From the NCBI GenBank assembly GCA_000733415.1, contig KL662192.1, forward strand, positions 1,362,922-1,398,049: 35,128 nt of DNA, read 5' to 3'. How positions within the stretch are numbered: position 1 is the first letter of the stretch; every line of letters starts with the position of its first letter. The notes under the pieces are model-generated. The model made no database searches, was not told the origin of the DNA, and saw only the letters and a program-made list of their open reading frames with translations. The stretch is from [Leptolyngbya] sp. JSC-1. Its GTDB lineage: Bacteria; Cyanobacteriota; Cyanobacteriia; Elainellales; Elainellaceae. A program made the translations under genes and the position numbers. Shown one piece after another: positions 8,141 through 15,424 of the stretch.

Positions 8141-9136
8141 ATGACTCATTTTGGTATTATCTGTCCACCCTATCCAGGCCATTTGAATCCCCTCTCTGCG
8201 CTCGGACGAGAATTACAGGGGCGGGGTCATCGCGTGACTATTTTGCACATTTCTGACCTGGAAGCAAAAATTCGTTCAGAAGGGTTAGAGTATTACCCAA
8301 TTGGACAAACGAGCTACCAACCCGGTTCACTGGCAGTCAGTTTCAAGCAACTCACCCAGTTCAGCGAGATTGAAGCGCTGCGCTACTCGGTAGATTTTTG
8401 TCGTCATATGACCGAGATTATCTGCCAGGATGCTCCTGCTGCCATTCGGTCCATTGGCATCGAAGCGCTACTCGTGGACCAGCTAGAACCAGAAGGCCAA
8501 AGCGTAGCCCAATATCTGGATCTACCATTTATTTGCATCAGTTCGGGTCAAACGATTCATCGCCGCTCGGATGTACCGCTCTTCTTTACTCCCTGGACCT
8601 ACTCTAAGGCAAGCTGGACTCGTCTGCGCAATACAGTGGCTTACCAAATTCTCGACTGGAGCTGTCAGCCGATTCTAGGCGTAATCAATCACTATCGCCA
8701 ACGGTGGAAGTTGCCACCCTATCGCAAAATTTACGAGTCGATTGCCAAAACCCACATCAGCCAACAGCCTGCTGCCTTTGAGTTTCCTCAAGACACCGGC
8801 AGGGGAATGATTGCCTTTGCTGATGCTCTTGATCACTTCGTCCAACATTTACCGATTCACCCTGTTTTATTAGGCAATGTATATGATCCCAGTTTAGGAG
8901 ACGATAGTCGCAATTTTCTCAACATTACTCCGACGATTGCGCGTAAAAGTCTTCAGCGCATAAACGCTATTATTCAAGGAGTTGCTGACCGTCATGGGCA
9001 ATTGGTCGATCTGCATACTCACTTCCTCACTGGTGAACCGTCCTGGTTCACTGCCATCATCGAGCCAAGTCTAAGAGGTGCTTCAGAAGTGCGGCGGGCG
9101 TTTCTTCCTTATTTGAGATTGTCTAAACAAGCCTAG
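8141..9136 (+). CDS. chimeric ORF: N-half of CrtX-like glycosyltransferase fused to SGNH-hydrolase tail
   Basis: The start is placed at ATG 8141 because MTHFGIICPPYPGHLNPL is the usual beginning of macrolide/zeaxanthin-type GT-B glycosyltransferases; an upstream TTG at 8105 is also open. Residues 1 to about 217 follow that family up to THISQQPAAFEFPQ. The nucleotide-sugar-binding C-terminal domain should come next but is absent. From about residue 218 the sequence becomes LLGNVYDPSLGDD...LVDLHTHFLTGEPSWFT..IEPSLRGASEVRRAFLP, which looks like the end of a GDSL/SGNH hydrolase, including the DLHTHF motif. The join lies near 8790-8800. An internal deletion between two neighbouring genes is the simplest explanation. 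Neither half carries a complete catalytic unit, so activity is unlikely. Confidence 0.75.
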   Translation: MTHFGIICPPYPGHLNPLSALGRELQGRGHRVTILHISDLEAKIRSEGLEYYPIGQTSYQPGSLAVSFKQLTQFSEIEALRYSVDFCRHMTEIICQDAPAAIRSIGIEALLVDQLEPEGQSVAQYLDLPFICISSGQTIHRRSDVPLFFTPWTYSKASWTRLRNTVAYQILDWSCQPILGVINHYRQRWKLPPYRKIYESIAKTHISQQPAAFEFPQDTGRGMIAFADALDHFVQHLPIHPVLLGNVYDPSLGDDSRNFLNITPTIARKSLQRINAIIQGVADRHGQLVDLHTHFLTGEPSWFTAIIEPSLRGASEVRRAFLPYLRLSKQA

Positions 9137-9340
9137 GATAATTGAGCTAGAGCAGGACAGCCAGATTAGTTCTGCTAAAACGCCTCGGCCTACCGCAGCT
9201 AGCTATAAACAAAATATATCAACTCAGTTAAGACTTTTATCAGTCAAATGCCCCTGTTTCCAAAAGATGTATATCGATTTACAGATGGGCATCCAAACTA
9301 CTGGATTAATAAGTTCCAAATGAGTTGAATAATTTGAGTA

Positions 9341-10861
9341 ATGCAAAATCAGAACTGGCTCAAGCAAGGAATTGCGTCATGTTTGGTGATGGCTTCAGTG
9401 GCAATAGTCAGCGGTTGTTCCAGCACAAATTCTGAGCAGACGAGTGCGAATAACAATTCTGGTAACAACTCTGGAAAAGTCATCCGCATTGCGATTGGAA
9501 CGCAGGATCAGGTGATCAATACGGCGGTGGGTGGGGCGACTGTTAGAGAACTAGGACTGCTAGAAAAACATTTGCCCAAAACTGGTGAATACGAAGGTGT
9601 CAAGTATGATATCCAGTGGTCGAGCTACACGTCTGGGCCGCCGATTACCAACAAAATGCTGGCTGACCAAATCGATATTGGTCTGATGGGCGATTTCCCG
9701 GCCACGATTAATCTGATTAAGTTTCAGCAGGAAGCGCAGGATGTGGATTCAATTTTTATCGGTACCCTGGCTTACAGTGCCACTGGAGCAGGAAACGCGG
9801 TGGTTGTCCCGAAAGACAGTGCTGCAACGAGCCTGTCAGACCTGAAAGGAAAAACGATCTCTGTCCCCTTTGGGTCGGCAGCTCACGGCATGCTTCTGAA
9901 GGCTTTGAAACAAGCTGGCATCAATCCCGATAAGGATGTCAAACTGATTAGCCAGTCTCCGGAAGTGGGTGGTTCGAGTTTGCGGACTGGGCAAATCGAT
10001 GCCCATGCTGACTTTGTCCCGTTTGGAGAGCTATTTCCCTTCCGGGGATTTGCCAAAAAGATTTTTGATGGTGCTCAAACAGGGATACCCACGCTGCATG
10101 GAATTGTGGTGCGCTCGGATTTTGCCCAAGACCATCCTGAGATTGTTGTCGCCTACTTAAAGGCAGTGCTGGAAGCCAATCAGATGTTCCGCGAAAAGCC
10201 GGAGGAACTAGCGGCCCAAATTGAGGAATGGTCTGGTGTGGAAAAAGAAGTGGTCTACATGTTTTTAGGACCCTCTGGGCTGCAATCGCTTGACCCTACG
10301 GTGCGAGCTGTTCAAGTGAATGCCCTCAAGAATAGTATTGCTACGTTGACGAGCTTGGGTAAAATCGAGAAGCCGGTCAACCCGGATGAAGTCGTGAATT
10401 GGATCGATGAAAACTACCTTAAGCAAGCGATGAACGAACTGGGGCTGAAATACGAGGAAGTTGTCGCGGCGGGTGAGGATTTTCAGATTAGCGGCAAAGA
10501 TGCCCTGACGGGTGAACCGATTCAAGATCCAAAGATGGCGGCGCAGTATTGGGTGCAAGGGGAAGATACGGTGACTACCTTTGCCTCTGTTAGCAACATG
10601 CTGAAAGCCTTGGCAAAATTGCAGGCAGATGGTAAGACGGCGGATGCAATGTTTGTGCATGACCTCAACAACGGTTGGAAGCTATTCGCCGAAAATTCCT
10701 ACTTTGTTACTCAAGGGGATGAGGTGGCGGCGTTCCTCCTGGAATCAGATGCGCAGGCGTTTGCAGCCAAAACGGGAGGACAGGTGACGGCATTTAGAGG
10801 GTTGCAGCAAACCTATGCTCGCAAACCTGTACTGGTCGGAACAGCACTTGGTGGCGGCTAA
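9341..10861 (+). CDS. SsuA/NrtA-type ABC substrate-binding lipoprotein with NosL-like C-terminal domain
   Basis: It should capture a small anion in the periplasm for import. The signal peptide ends in the lipobox IVSGC, with Cys26 as the likely lipidated residue, then an S/N/Q-rich spacer. Residues about 46-340 form the NMT1/SsuA-like binding fold (IAIGTQDQVINTAVGG, DIGLMGDFPATINL, GSAAHGM, PTLHGIVVRSDF). From about 386 to 500 an extra domain resembles NosL (AAQYWV, TTFASVSNMLKAL, ENSYFVTQGDEVAAF, FAAKTGGQVTAFRGL), but without the Cys/Met copper ligands expected near the start of NosL. Usual binding proteins of this class have about 320-350 residues, so the tail is an addition. It heads the transporter operon. 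The substrate cannot be read from sequence; sulfonates are favoured by the neighbours. Confidence 0.82.
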   Translation: MQNQNWLKQGIASCLVMASVAIVSGCSSTNSEQTSANNNSGNNSGKVIRIAIGTQDQVINTAVGGATVRELGLLEKHLPKTGEYEGVKYDIQWSSYTSGPPITNKMLADQIDIGLMGDFPATINLIKFQQEAQDVDSIFIGTLAYSATGAGNAVVVPKDSAATSLSDLKGKTISVPFGSAAHGMLLKALKQAGINPDKDVKLISQSPEVGGSSLRTGQIDAHADFVPFGELFPFRGFAKKIFDGAQTGIPTLHGIVVRSDFAQDHPEIVVAYLKAVLEANQMFREKPEELAAQIEEWSGVEKEVVYMFLGPSGLQSLDPTVRAVQVNALKNSIATLTSLGKIEKPVNPDEVVNWIDENYLKQAMNELGLKYEEVVAAGEDFQISGKDALTGEPIQDPKMAAQYWVQGEDTVTTFASVSNMLKALAKLQADGKTADAMFVHDLNNGWKLFAENSYFVTQGDEVAAFLLESDAQAFAAKTGGQVTAFRGLQQTYARKPVLVGTALGGG

Positions 10862-10891
10862 AGACGCGGCAACACAGACCAAACCCGCCTG

Positions 10892-10970
10892 CCAATTTTG
10901 GGGGGCAAAATCTGCTCAAAGTCCCTTCTTCGGGGATGCCCGTTAAGGCTATAGGGGGGTTGAAGGGGCC
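10892..10970. repeat. dispersed GC-rich repeat, copy A
   Basis: CAATTTTGGGGGGCAAAATC, then CTCAAAGTCCC, then G-rich blocks. Related sequence lies at 14982-15045 (copy B), sharing CAATTyTGGGGG and CTCAAAGTCCC. Short interspersed elements of this type are common in cyanobacteria. Confidence 0.6.
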
Positions 10971-11061
10971 GCAGGGAATCTGAAATTCTAAAAATTGATT
11001 CCTCATTCAGCAACGCCCAAACGATTAGTATTTCTGGATGTCTTCATATAGAGGTTTAATC

Positions 11062-11922
11062 ATGGCGGTGACAACTTCCCGAACGGCGGGACGCTCTAGC
11101 CGAGGCTGGATGCATTGGGCTACATCCAAGGGCATTCGTGTCTTTTCAACGCGACGTTCCATTCGGCAATTCATTTCTCTGCTGCTGTTTTTTGGATGTT
11201 GGCAACTTCTCTGTACTATCAACTTCAAATTGTTTGTCAGCTTTGAGTTTGTCCCTTCCCCGCTTGAGGTTTTTCAGGCAACGGTGGCTTTCCTCACCCA
11301 AGATCCGATGGTGCATATCTGGGCCAGTGTGTTGCGGGTGCTGATGGGCTATGCAATCGCTGCCTGTCTCGGTGTGGGTTTGGGCGTCCTGATTGGTTGG
11401 TTTGAGAAGGTGGAAGACCTGACGATGCCGGCTTTGGAACTGCTGCGCCCCATCCCAGCCGTGGCTTGGATTCCGCTGGCGATTTTGATGTTTCCTAATG
11501 CGGAGTCGGGTATGGTTTACATTACGTTTATCGGGGCGTTCTTTCCGATTTTAATCAGCACAATCAAAGGCGTGGAGAGCACCCTCAGCGATATGGTGTT
11601 GATTCGAGTCGGGTAGTGTCTCGGCGCTCGGCCCTGGCACATGTTTAAAGACATTGTGATTCCCGGCTCCCTACCCAGCATCGCGAGTGGATTGACGATT
11701 GGCATGGGGAATGCCTGGTTTTGTTTGGTAACGGCTGAAATTCTAGCTGGCCGCTATGGCGTAGGGTATCTGACCTGGGAATCCTACGTGACTTCTAATT
11801 ATCCCCCGATTGTCATGGGCATGTTGCTGATCGGCTGTATGGGAGCCTTTAGTTCTTGGGTCGTGAGCCGTGCGATGGCTGCACTGATGCCGTGGCGAGT
11901 GATTAAAAAGCAGGATTCCTAG
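11062..11922 (+). pseudogene. ABC transporter permease (SsuC/NrtB type) with in-frame TAG
   Basis: The start at ATG 11062 is chosen because AGAGG lies seven bases before it; an in-frame ATG at 11038 has no such site. The product would be 286 residues, normal for the family. Hydrophobic segments lie at about 35-52, 90-115 and 145-180, and the second part gives two more. The frame is interrupted by TAG at 11614-11616 and continues in phase. Around it one reads LIRVG-stop-CLGARPWHMFKDIVIPGSLPSI, which is the EAA loop that docks on the ATPase. The two open parts would be 184 codons and, from ATG 11641, 93 codons; neither could work as a permease alone. A single substitution (for example CAG to TAG) or a sequencing error explains it. 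Confidence 0.85.
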
Positions 11923-11948
11923 TGTAGTTGATTGAGGATAAACAATTC

Positions 11949-12776
11949 ATGTTGATGCAGCAGACGAAGCAACACGCCACCACCAAAGGAGCGGTTCTGA
12001 TAGAGGGGCTTTCCGTCATTTTCCGGCGTCGCGGACTCGTTAATCCGGTTCTAGAATCGATTCACCTCCAGATTCAACCAGGAGAATTTGTTTGTTTACT
12101 GGGTCCTTCTGGATGCGGTAAATCAACCTTGTTGAATGTGATTGCTGGGTTTATTAAGCCAACCGAGGGCTATGTTATGGTCGATCACATGCCGATTACA
12201 TCACCAGGAGCGGATCGGGGGTTTGTGTTTCAGCAGTATTCTTTGCTGCCCTGGAAAACTACGTTTGAAAATGTCGAGTTTGGGCTGAAGATTCGGGGCA
12301 TGGCAAAGGCAGAACGAGCGGCACTCGTGAATGATTACCTCAACCGGGTGGGGCTTTACAAACATCGCAACAGCTATCCGAGTCAACTTTCGGGCGGCAT
12401 GCAGCAGCGGGCGAGTATTGTGCGGGCCTTGGTGAATTCTCCGTCGGTGCTGTTGATGGATGAACCCTTCGCGGCACTCGATGCTCAAACTCGTCACATG
12501 ATGCAGGAATTATTGCTCGATATTTGGAGCGATTTGAACACAACCGTGATTTTTGTCACTCATGATATTGAGGAAGCATTATTCCTGGGCGATCGCATCT
12601 GTGTGATGGGGGTACAGCCGGGGCGTATCAAGGCTGAAATTGGCAACACTCTCCAGCGTCCCCGCCATTTCGATGACACCTTATCGAATGAATTCACCCA
12701 ACTGCATCGACAGGTGTTTGAACTAATTCGGGAGGAAACGTTAAAGAGTATGGAGAAGAGTATGGAAGTTGCCTAG
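11949..12776 (+). CDS. ABC transporter ATPase (SsuB/TauB/NrtD type)
   Basis: It powers import by the permease encoded just upstream. Counting from ATG 11949 (GAGG eleven bases upstream; a TTG at 11928 is open but weaker), the product has 275 residues. Walker A is GPSGCGKST at 52-60, the Q-loop is FVFQQYSLLPW, the signature is LSGGM at 147-151, and Walker B is VLLMDEPFAALD starting at 167, followed by the H-loop THDIEEALFLGD. This is the nitrate/sulfonate/taurine subfamily. The stop codon overlaps that of the convergent regulator gene, the two sharing the tetranucleotide CTAG at 12773-12776. All catalytic residues are present, in contrast to the broken permease. Confidence 0.93.
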   Translation: MLMQQTKQHATTKGAVLIEGLSVIFRRRGLVNPVLESIHLQIQPGEFVCLLGPSGCGKSTLLNVIAGFIKPTEGYVMVDHMPITSPGADRGFVFQQYSLLPWKTTFENVEFGLKIRGMAKAERAALVNDYLNRVGLYKHRNSYPSQLSGGMQQRASIVRALVNSPSVLLMDEPFAALDAQTRHMMQELLLDIWSDLNTTVIFVTHDIEEALFLGDRICVMGVQPGRIKAEIGNTLQRPRHFDDTLSNEFTQLHRQVFELIREETLKSMEKSMEVA

Positions 12777-14863
12777 AGGCTGGCCCTTGCTGTCTCTAAA
12801 AACTCAGATTGAATCCAGCGATTCAAGTTAATCTGCCTCAGGTGTTCGTTGCCCGAAATCATCGCCAACTGACAAATATGCTCGTCCACCCAGTCGGTGC
12901 GGATTTGAGTTTCGGGGAAAAACAGTCCTTGCTCTTGCGGATCTGTTCCTATGGCATAGCCTTTACCGCGCCCACACAGGGTTTTGGCAACGATTGCAGC
13001 CTCTACATTCACCCAACGGCTCACCAGGGTTGGGGCGATTGGTGTGGTGGCGTACCAGTACTGAGCTGCCAGTAGGGCTTTCAGGTAGGCAACGACCACC
13101 TCTGGGTAGGTTTCGGCCAAAGCTTGCTGCACGACTACTCCGTGAAAGGTAGGGAGCCGGTCACCATTACTTTCTGACAAGCGCCGAAAGCCGCCTTTAT
13201 GCTTAGCAATTTCATGGAAAGGGGCAAAGTAGGCGTAGCCATCTACCTGCTGGAGGCGTTTGCCGCGGCTTTGAGGATTGAGTGTGTCAATCGAGGTTAG
13301 CTTCACGTCATCGAGCAGGTGTTTGCGATGGAGTGAACGCATGATCATGCCATGAGCAGCAGAGCTGAAGGGCACAGCAATTACACGGCCTCTGAGGTCT
13401 TCAAAACTGTTCAGTAAGGAGCGGTGGGGGACAATCACATCATTCCCAGCTCCGTCTGGATTACTGGCAACGAAGCTGATCAACCGCGTCTCTGCCAGGG
13501 GTCCGGTATTTTGCTGCACCGCGCTCAGCAACAGGGGATAATCGCCCAGTACGCCAATATCAATTTGCTTTGACTGCAGCCCTGCTACAATCGGCGCGCC
13601 AGACGAATAGTCCCACCATTGAATCTGGTACTGCGTGCCGCTGTAACGGCCTTCGCGGGGCAGAAAGTGCTCTAGTAGCCCCAGCTTTTGGATAATTAAA
13701 CCTGCCGTCACGGTTTGGATCGTGTGGTTCTGCGTCCCGATGGTGAGCGTCAGAGTTTTGGTATGCTGCGGGATATGCGACCGTACATGCACACTAGGCG
13801 ACTGGAACCGGGCTACCTGAGGAGTTGGAGGCGAAGCAGACTTCCTCGACTGCGATGGGTCTTGAGCCTTGGCAGCATGGGCCGCGATTGGAGTTTCCCG
13901 GCGTGACCATTGCCCAAATGGCTGAATTCCCTTCTCTGCCAGGTTGACAAAATTCTGGATGGGTTCTAATCCATGTTGCCGCTGAGAACTGGATTGTCCC
14001 AAGGATGCCAAACACTGACTAAACCGTTTTGGCAACAATAAAAACAACGGCGTACCCAAGGCAAATTCCTCTAACGGCACCAGCTTGATCAGATTCGCCT
14101 GTTGCTCGACCTGAAACTCTAGATTCGAGGCAAAACTGAGGTAATGCCCTTCCAACAGGTAGGTTCGGATTAAATTGGGAGAGTCTACATACTCAACCTG
14201 GGAGAAATTTGCCAAACTTAAACCCAATTCCTCTAAACGCTTCTCTAAAATGATGCGGCTGGGAGCTGTTTCGGGCGACAAAACCCAAGGGTGATGATAC
14301 AGCTCTTTCAAGCTCAGCCAGGACTGTTGTGCTAGGGTATGACTGGCTGAAACGACCAGCGAATAATGAATTGTATCGATAATAATTTCTGCAATTTCAT
14401 CAAAGCCGGAGAAACTGAGGTCCGAAATGCCAACATCCACTTCCCCTGATGTTACAGCCCGGTATAGCTGCTCCACTGAATCAAACTGTGAACATTTCGT
14501 TTGCACATCAGGATATTGCTGACGATAGCGAAATAAAAGCGAGGGCAACCAATGATTTGCTGTATCCGACATACAGCCAATTTTCAGGGTGCTCCGTTTC
14601 CCTTGCTTCAGTTCCTCAATCTCCTGCACTAAACGAGTTTCGAGATTGACCAATTCAGGACCTTTATCGAGTAAATATTGACCGATTAACGTCAGCTCGA
14701 CTCGCCGCCCTAGGCGATGAAATAAAGTCGTTCCCAATTCTGATTCCAGCGAACGAATTTTAGCGCTAACGGCTGGTTGAGTCAGATTGAGTGCATCGGC
14801 AGCTTCCGTGAAACTTAGGCATCTAGCTACTTCTAAAAAGACCTTAAGCTGATAAATTTCCAT
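12773..14863 (-). CDS. LysR-type regulator fused to an ABC substrate-binding domain
   Basis: The start is ATG at 14863 (a TTG nine bases further up is open). Residues 1-60 are the LysR winged helix-turn-helix (FTEAADALNLTQPAVSAKI). Residues about 88-280 are the usual LysR effector-binding domain. A Pro/Ser/Gln-rich linker runs to about 365. Residues about 370-635 are a second, different ligand-binding domain homologous to the product of the gene at 9341: both share IGTQ, LGLLE, YxIQW, IDIGxxGDxP, GAGN, SAAHGM, PTxHGxVV and VVAYLKA. LysR proteins usually have about 300 residues; this one has 696. There is no signal peptide, so the second domain is cytosolic and probably senses the imported ligand. 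It is divergent from the flavoprotein operon and convergent with the transporter operon, so it likely controls both. Confidence 0.93.
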   Translation of the reverse strand: MEIYQLKVFLEVARCLSFTEAADALNLTQPAVSAKIRSLESELGTTLFHRLGRRVELTLIGQYLLDKGPELVNLETRLVQEIEELKQGKRSTLKIGCMSDTANHWLPSLLFRYRQQYPDVQTKCSQFDSVEQLYRAVTSGEVDVGISDLSFSGFDEIAEIIIDTIHYSLVVSASHTLAQQSWLSLKELYHHPWVLSPETAPSRIILEKRLEELGLSLANFSQVEYVDSPNLIRTYLLEGHYLSFASNLEFQVEQQANLIKLVPLEEFALGTPLFLLLPKRFSQCLASLGQSSSQRQHGLEPIQNFVNLAEKGIQPFGQWSRRETPIAAHAAKAQDPSQSRKSASPPTPQVARFQSPSVHVRSHIPQHTKTLTLTIGTQNHTIQTVTAGLIIQKLGLLEHFLPREGRYSGTQYQIQWWDYSSGAPIVAGLQSKQIDIGVLGDYPLLLSAVQQNTGPLAETRLISFVASNPDGAGNDVIVPHRSLLNSFEDLRGRVIAVPFSSAAHGMIMRSLHRKHLLDDVKLTSIDTLNPQSRGKRLQQVDGYAYFAPFHEIAKHKGGFRRLSESNGDRLPTFHGVVVQQALAETYPEVVVAYLKALLAAQYWYATTPIAPTLVSRWVNVEAAIVAKTLCGRGKGYAIGTDPQEQGLFFPETQIRTDWVDEHICQLAMISGNEHLRQINLNRWIQSEFLETARASL

Positions 14864-14981
14864 GGCAATCAACCTACCAATAACGCAAGATTGAGATCTC
14901 CCTAAATCCCCCTAACCTCCTGTGGGGATGCGCCTTCTACCAAATACTTCACTGAACGATACAGATGCCGAACCGCCCCCT

Positions 14982-15045
14982 AGCCCCCAATTCTGGGGGA
15001 GCCGAGCTACTCAAAGTCCCCCAGGATTGGGGGATGTAGGGGGCC
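14982..15045. repeat. dispersed GC-rich repeat, copy B
   Basis: AGCCCCCAATTCTGGGGG, then CTCAAAGTCCCCC, GATTGGGGG and TAGGGGGCC. Internal CCCCC/GGGGG blocks can form hairpins. It is related to copy A at 10892-10970; together they flank the permease, ATPase and LysR genes. Confidence 0.6.
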
Positions 15046-15270
15046 AGGATTTGCATCATATACAAACATATTTGGTATTCGGCGTAGAAAAGGGAGACTT
15101 CAAGCATTTAGCTCGACTCCCTACTTTTTAGAGGCTTTGCCTTCCCGTTAGGGTCGGAGAGTTAGAGAGGACCAGGTGTAAAAGCTATCTCAATCTCCTG
15201 CCTCCTGGCTCCTGCCTCCTCAACTCAACTTTCCGCTTCCCATTCTAAGTTGTTATGAGTCTATAAAAGG

Positions 15271-15297
15271 CTTGAATTGGAAAACTGTAATTCTAAG
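15271..15297. promoter_or_regulatory. imperfect inverted repeat, candidate LysR-type operator
   Basis: CTTGAATT (15271-15278) and AATTCTAAG (15289-15297) are inverted copies with one extra T, separated by ten bases. The core fits the T-N11-A style of LysR sites. It lies about 130 bases upstream of the flavoprotein start, inside the divergent region. Only the symmetry and position support it. Confidence 0.3.
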
Positions 15298-15424
15298 CAC
15301 AAATGATCTTGATGCCCTCGCTTGATCTGCCTATGATGAGGAGCGAAACGGCAAGGAATTCAGGAGCTTTACCCGTTTCTTCTCAAGGTTATTCATTGCC
15401 ATACAAGCTGAGGGAGAGTTTTTA

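Larger units (their letters stand above)
14864..15424. other. divergent promoter region between the LysR fusion gene and the flavoprotein operon
   Basis: No coding sequence is supported. The stretch contains GC-rich repeat copy B (14982-15045), a CCCCCTA/GGGGATG-rich block at 14900-14935, and an imperfect inverted repeat at 15271-15297. Regulation of both flanking genes by the LysR fusion from here is expected from the arrangement but not shown. Confidence 0.55.

Noticed and set aside
11614..11616. TAG as a programmed pyrrolysine or readthrough codon
   Set aside because: Cyanobacteria are not known to use pyrrolysine, and the other broken genes nearby carry different lesions, so ordinary mutation or sequencing error is more likely.
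12809..13075. Plus-strand open frame opposite the end of the LysR fusion gene
   Set aside because: It lies wholly antisense to a well-supported 696-residue protein and has no family features.
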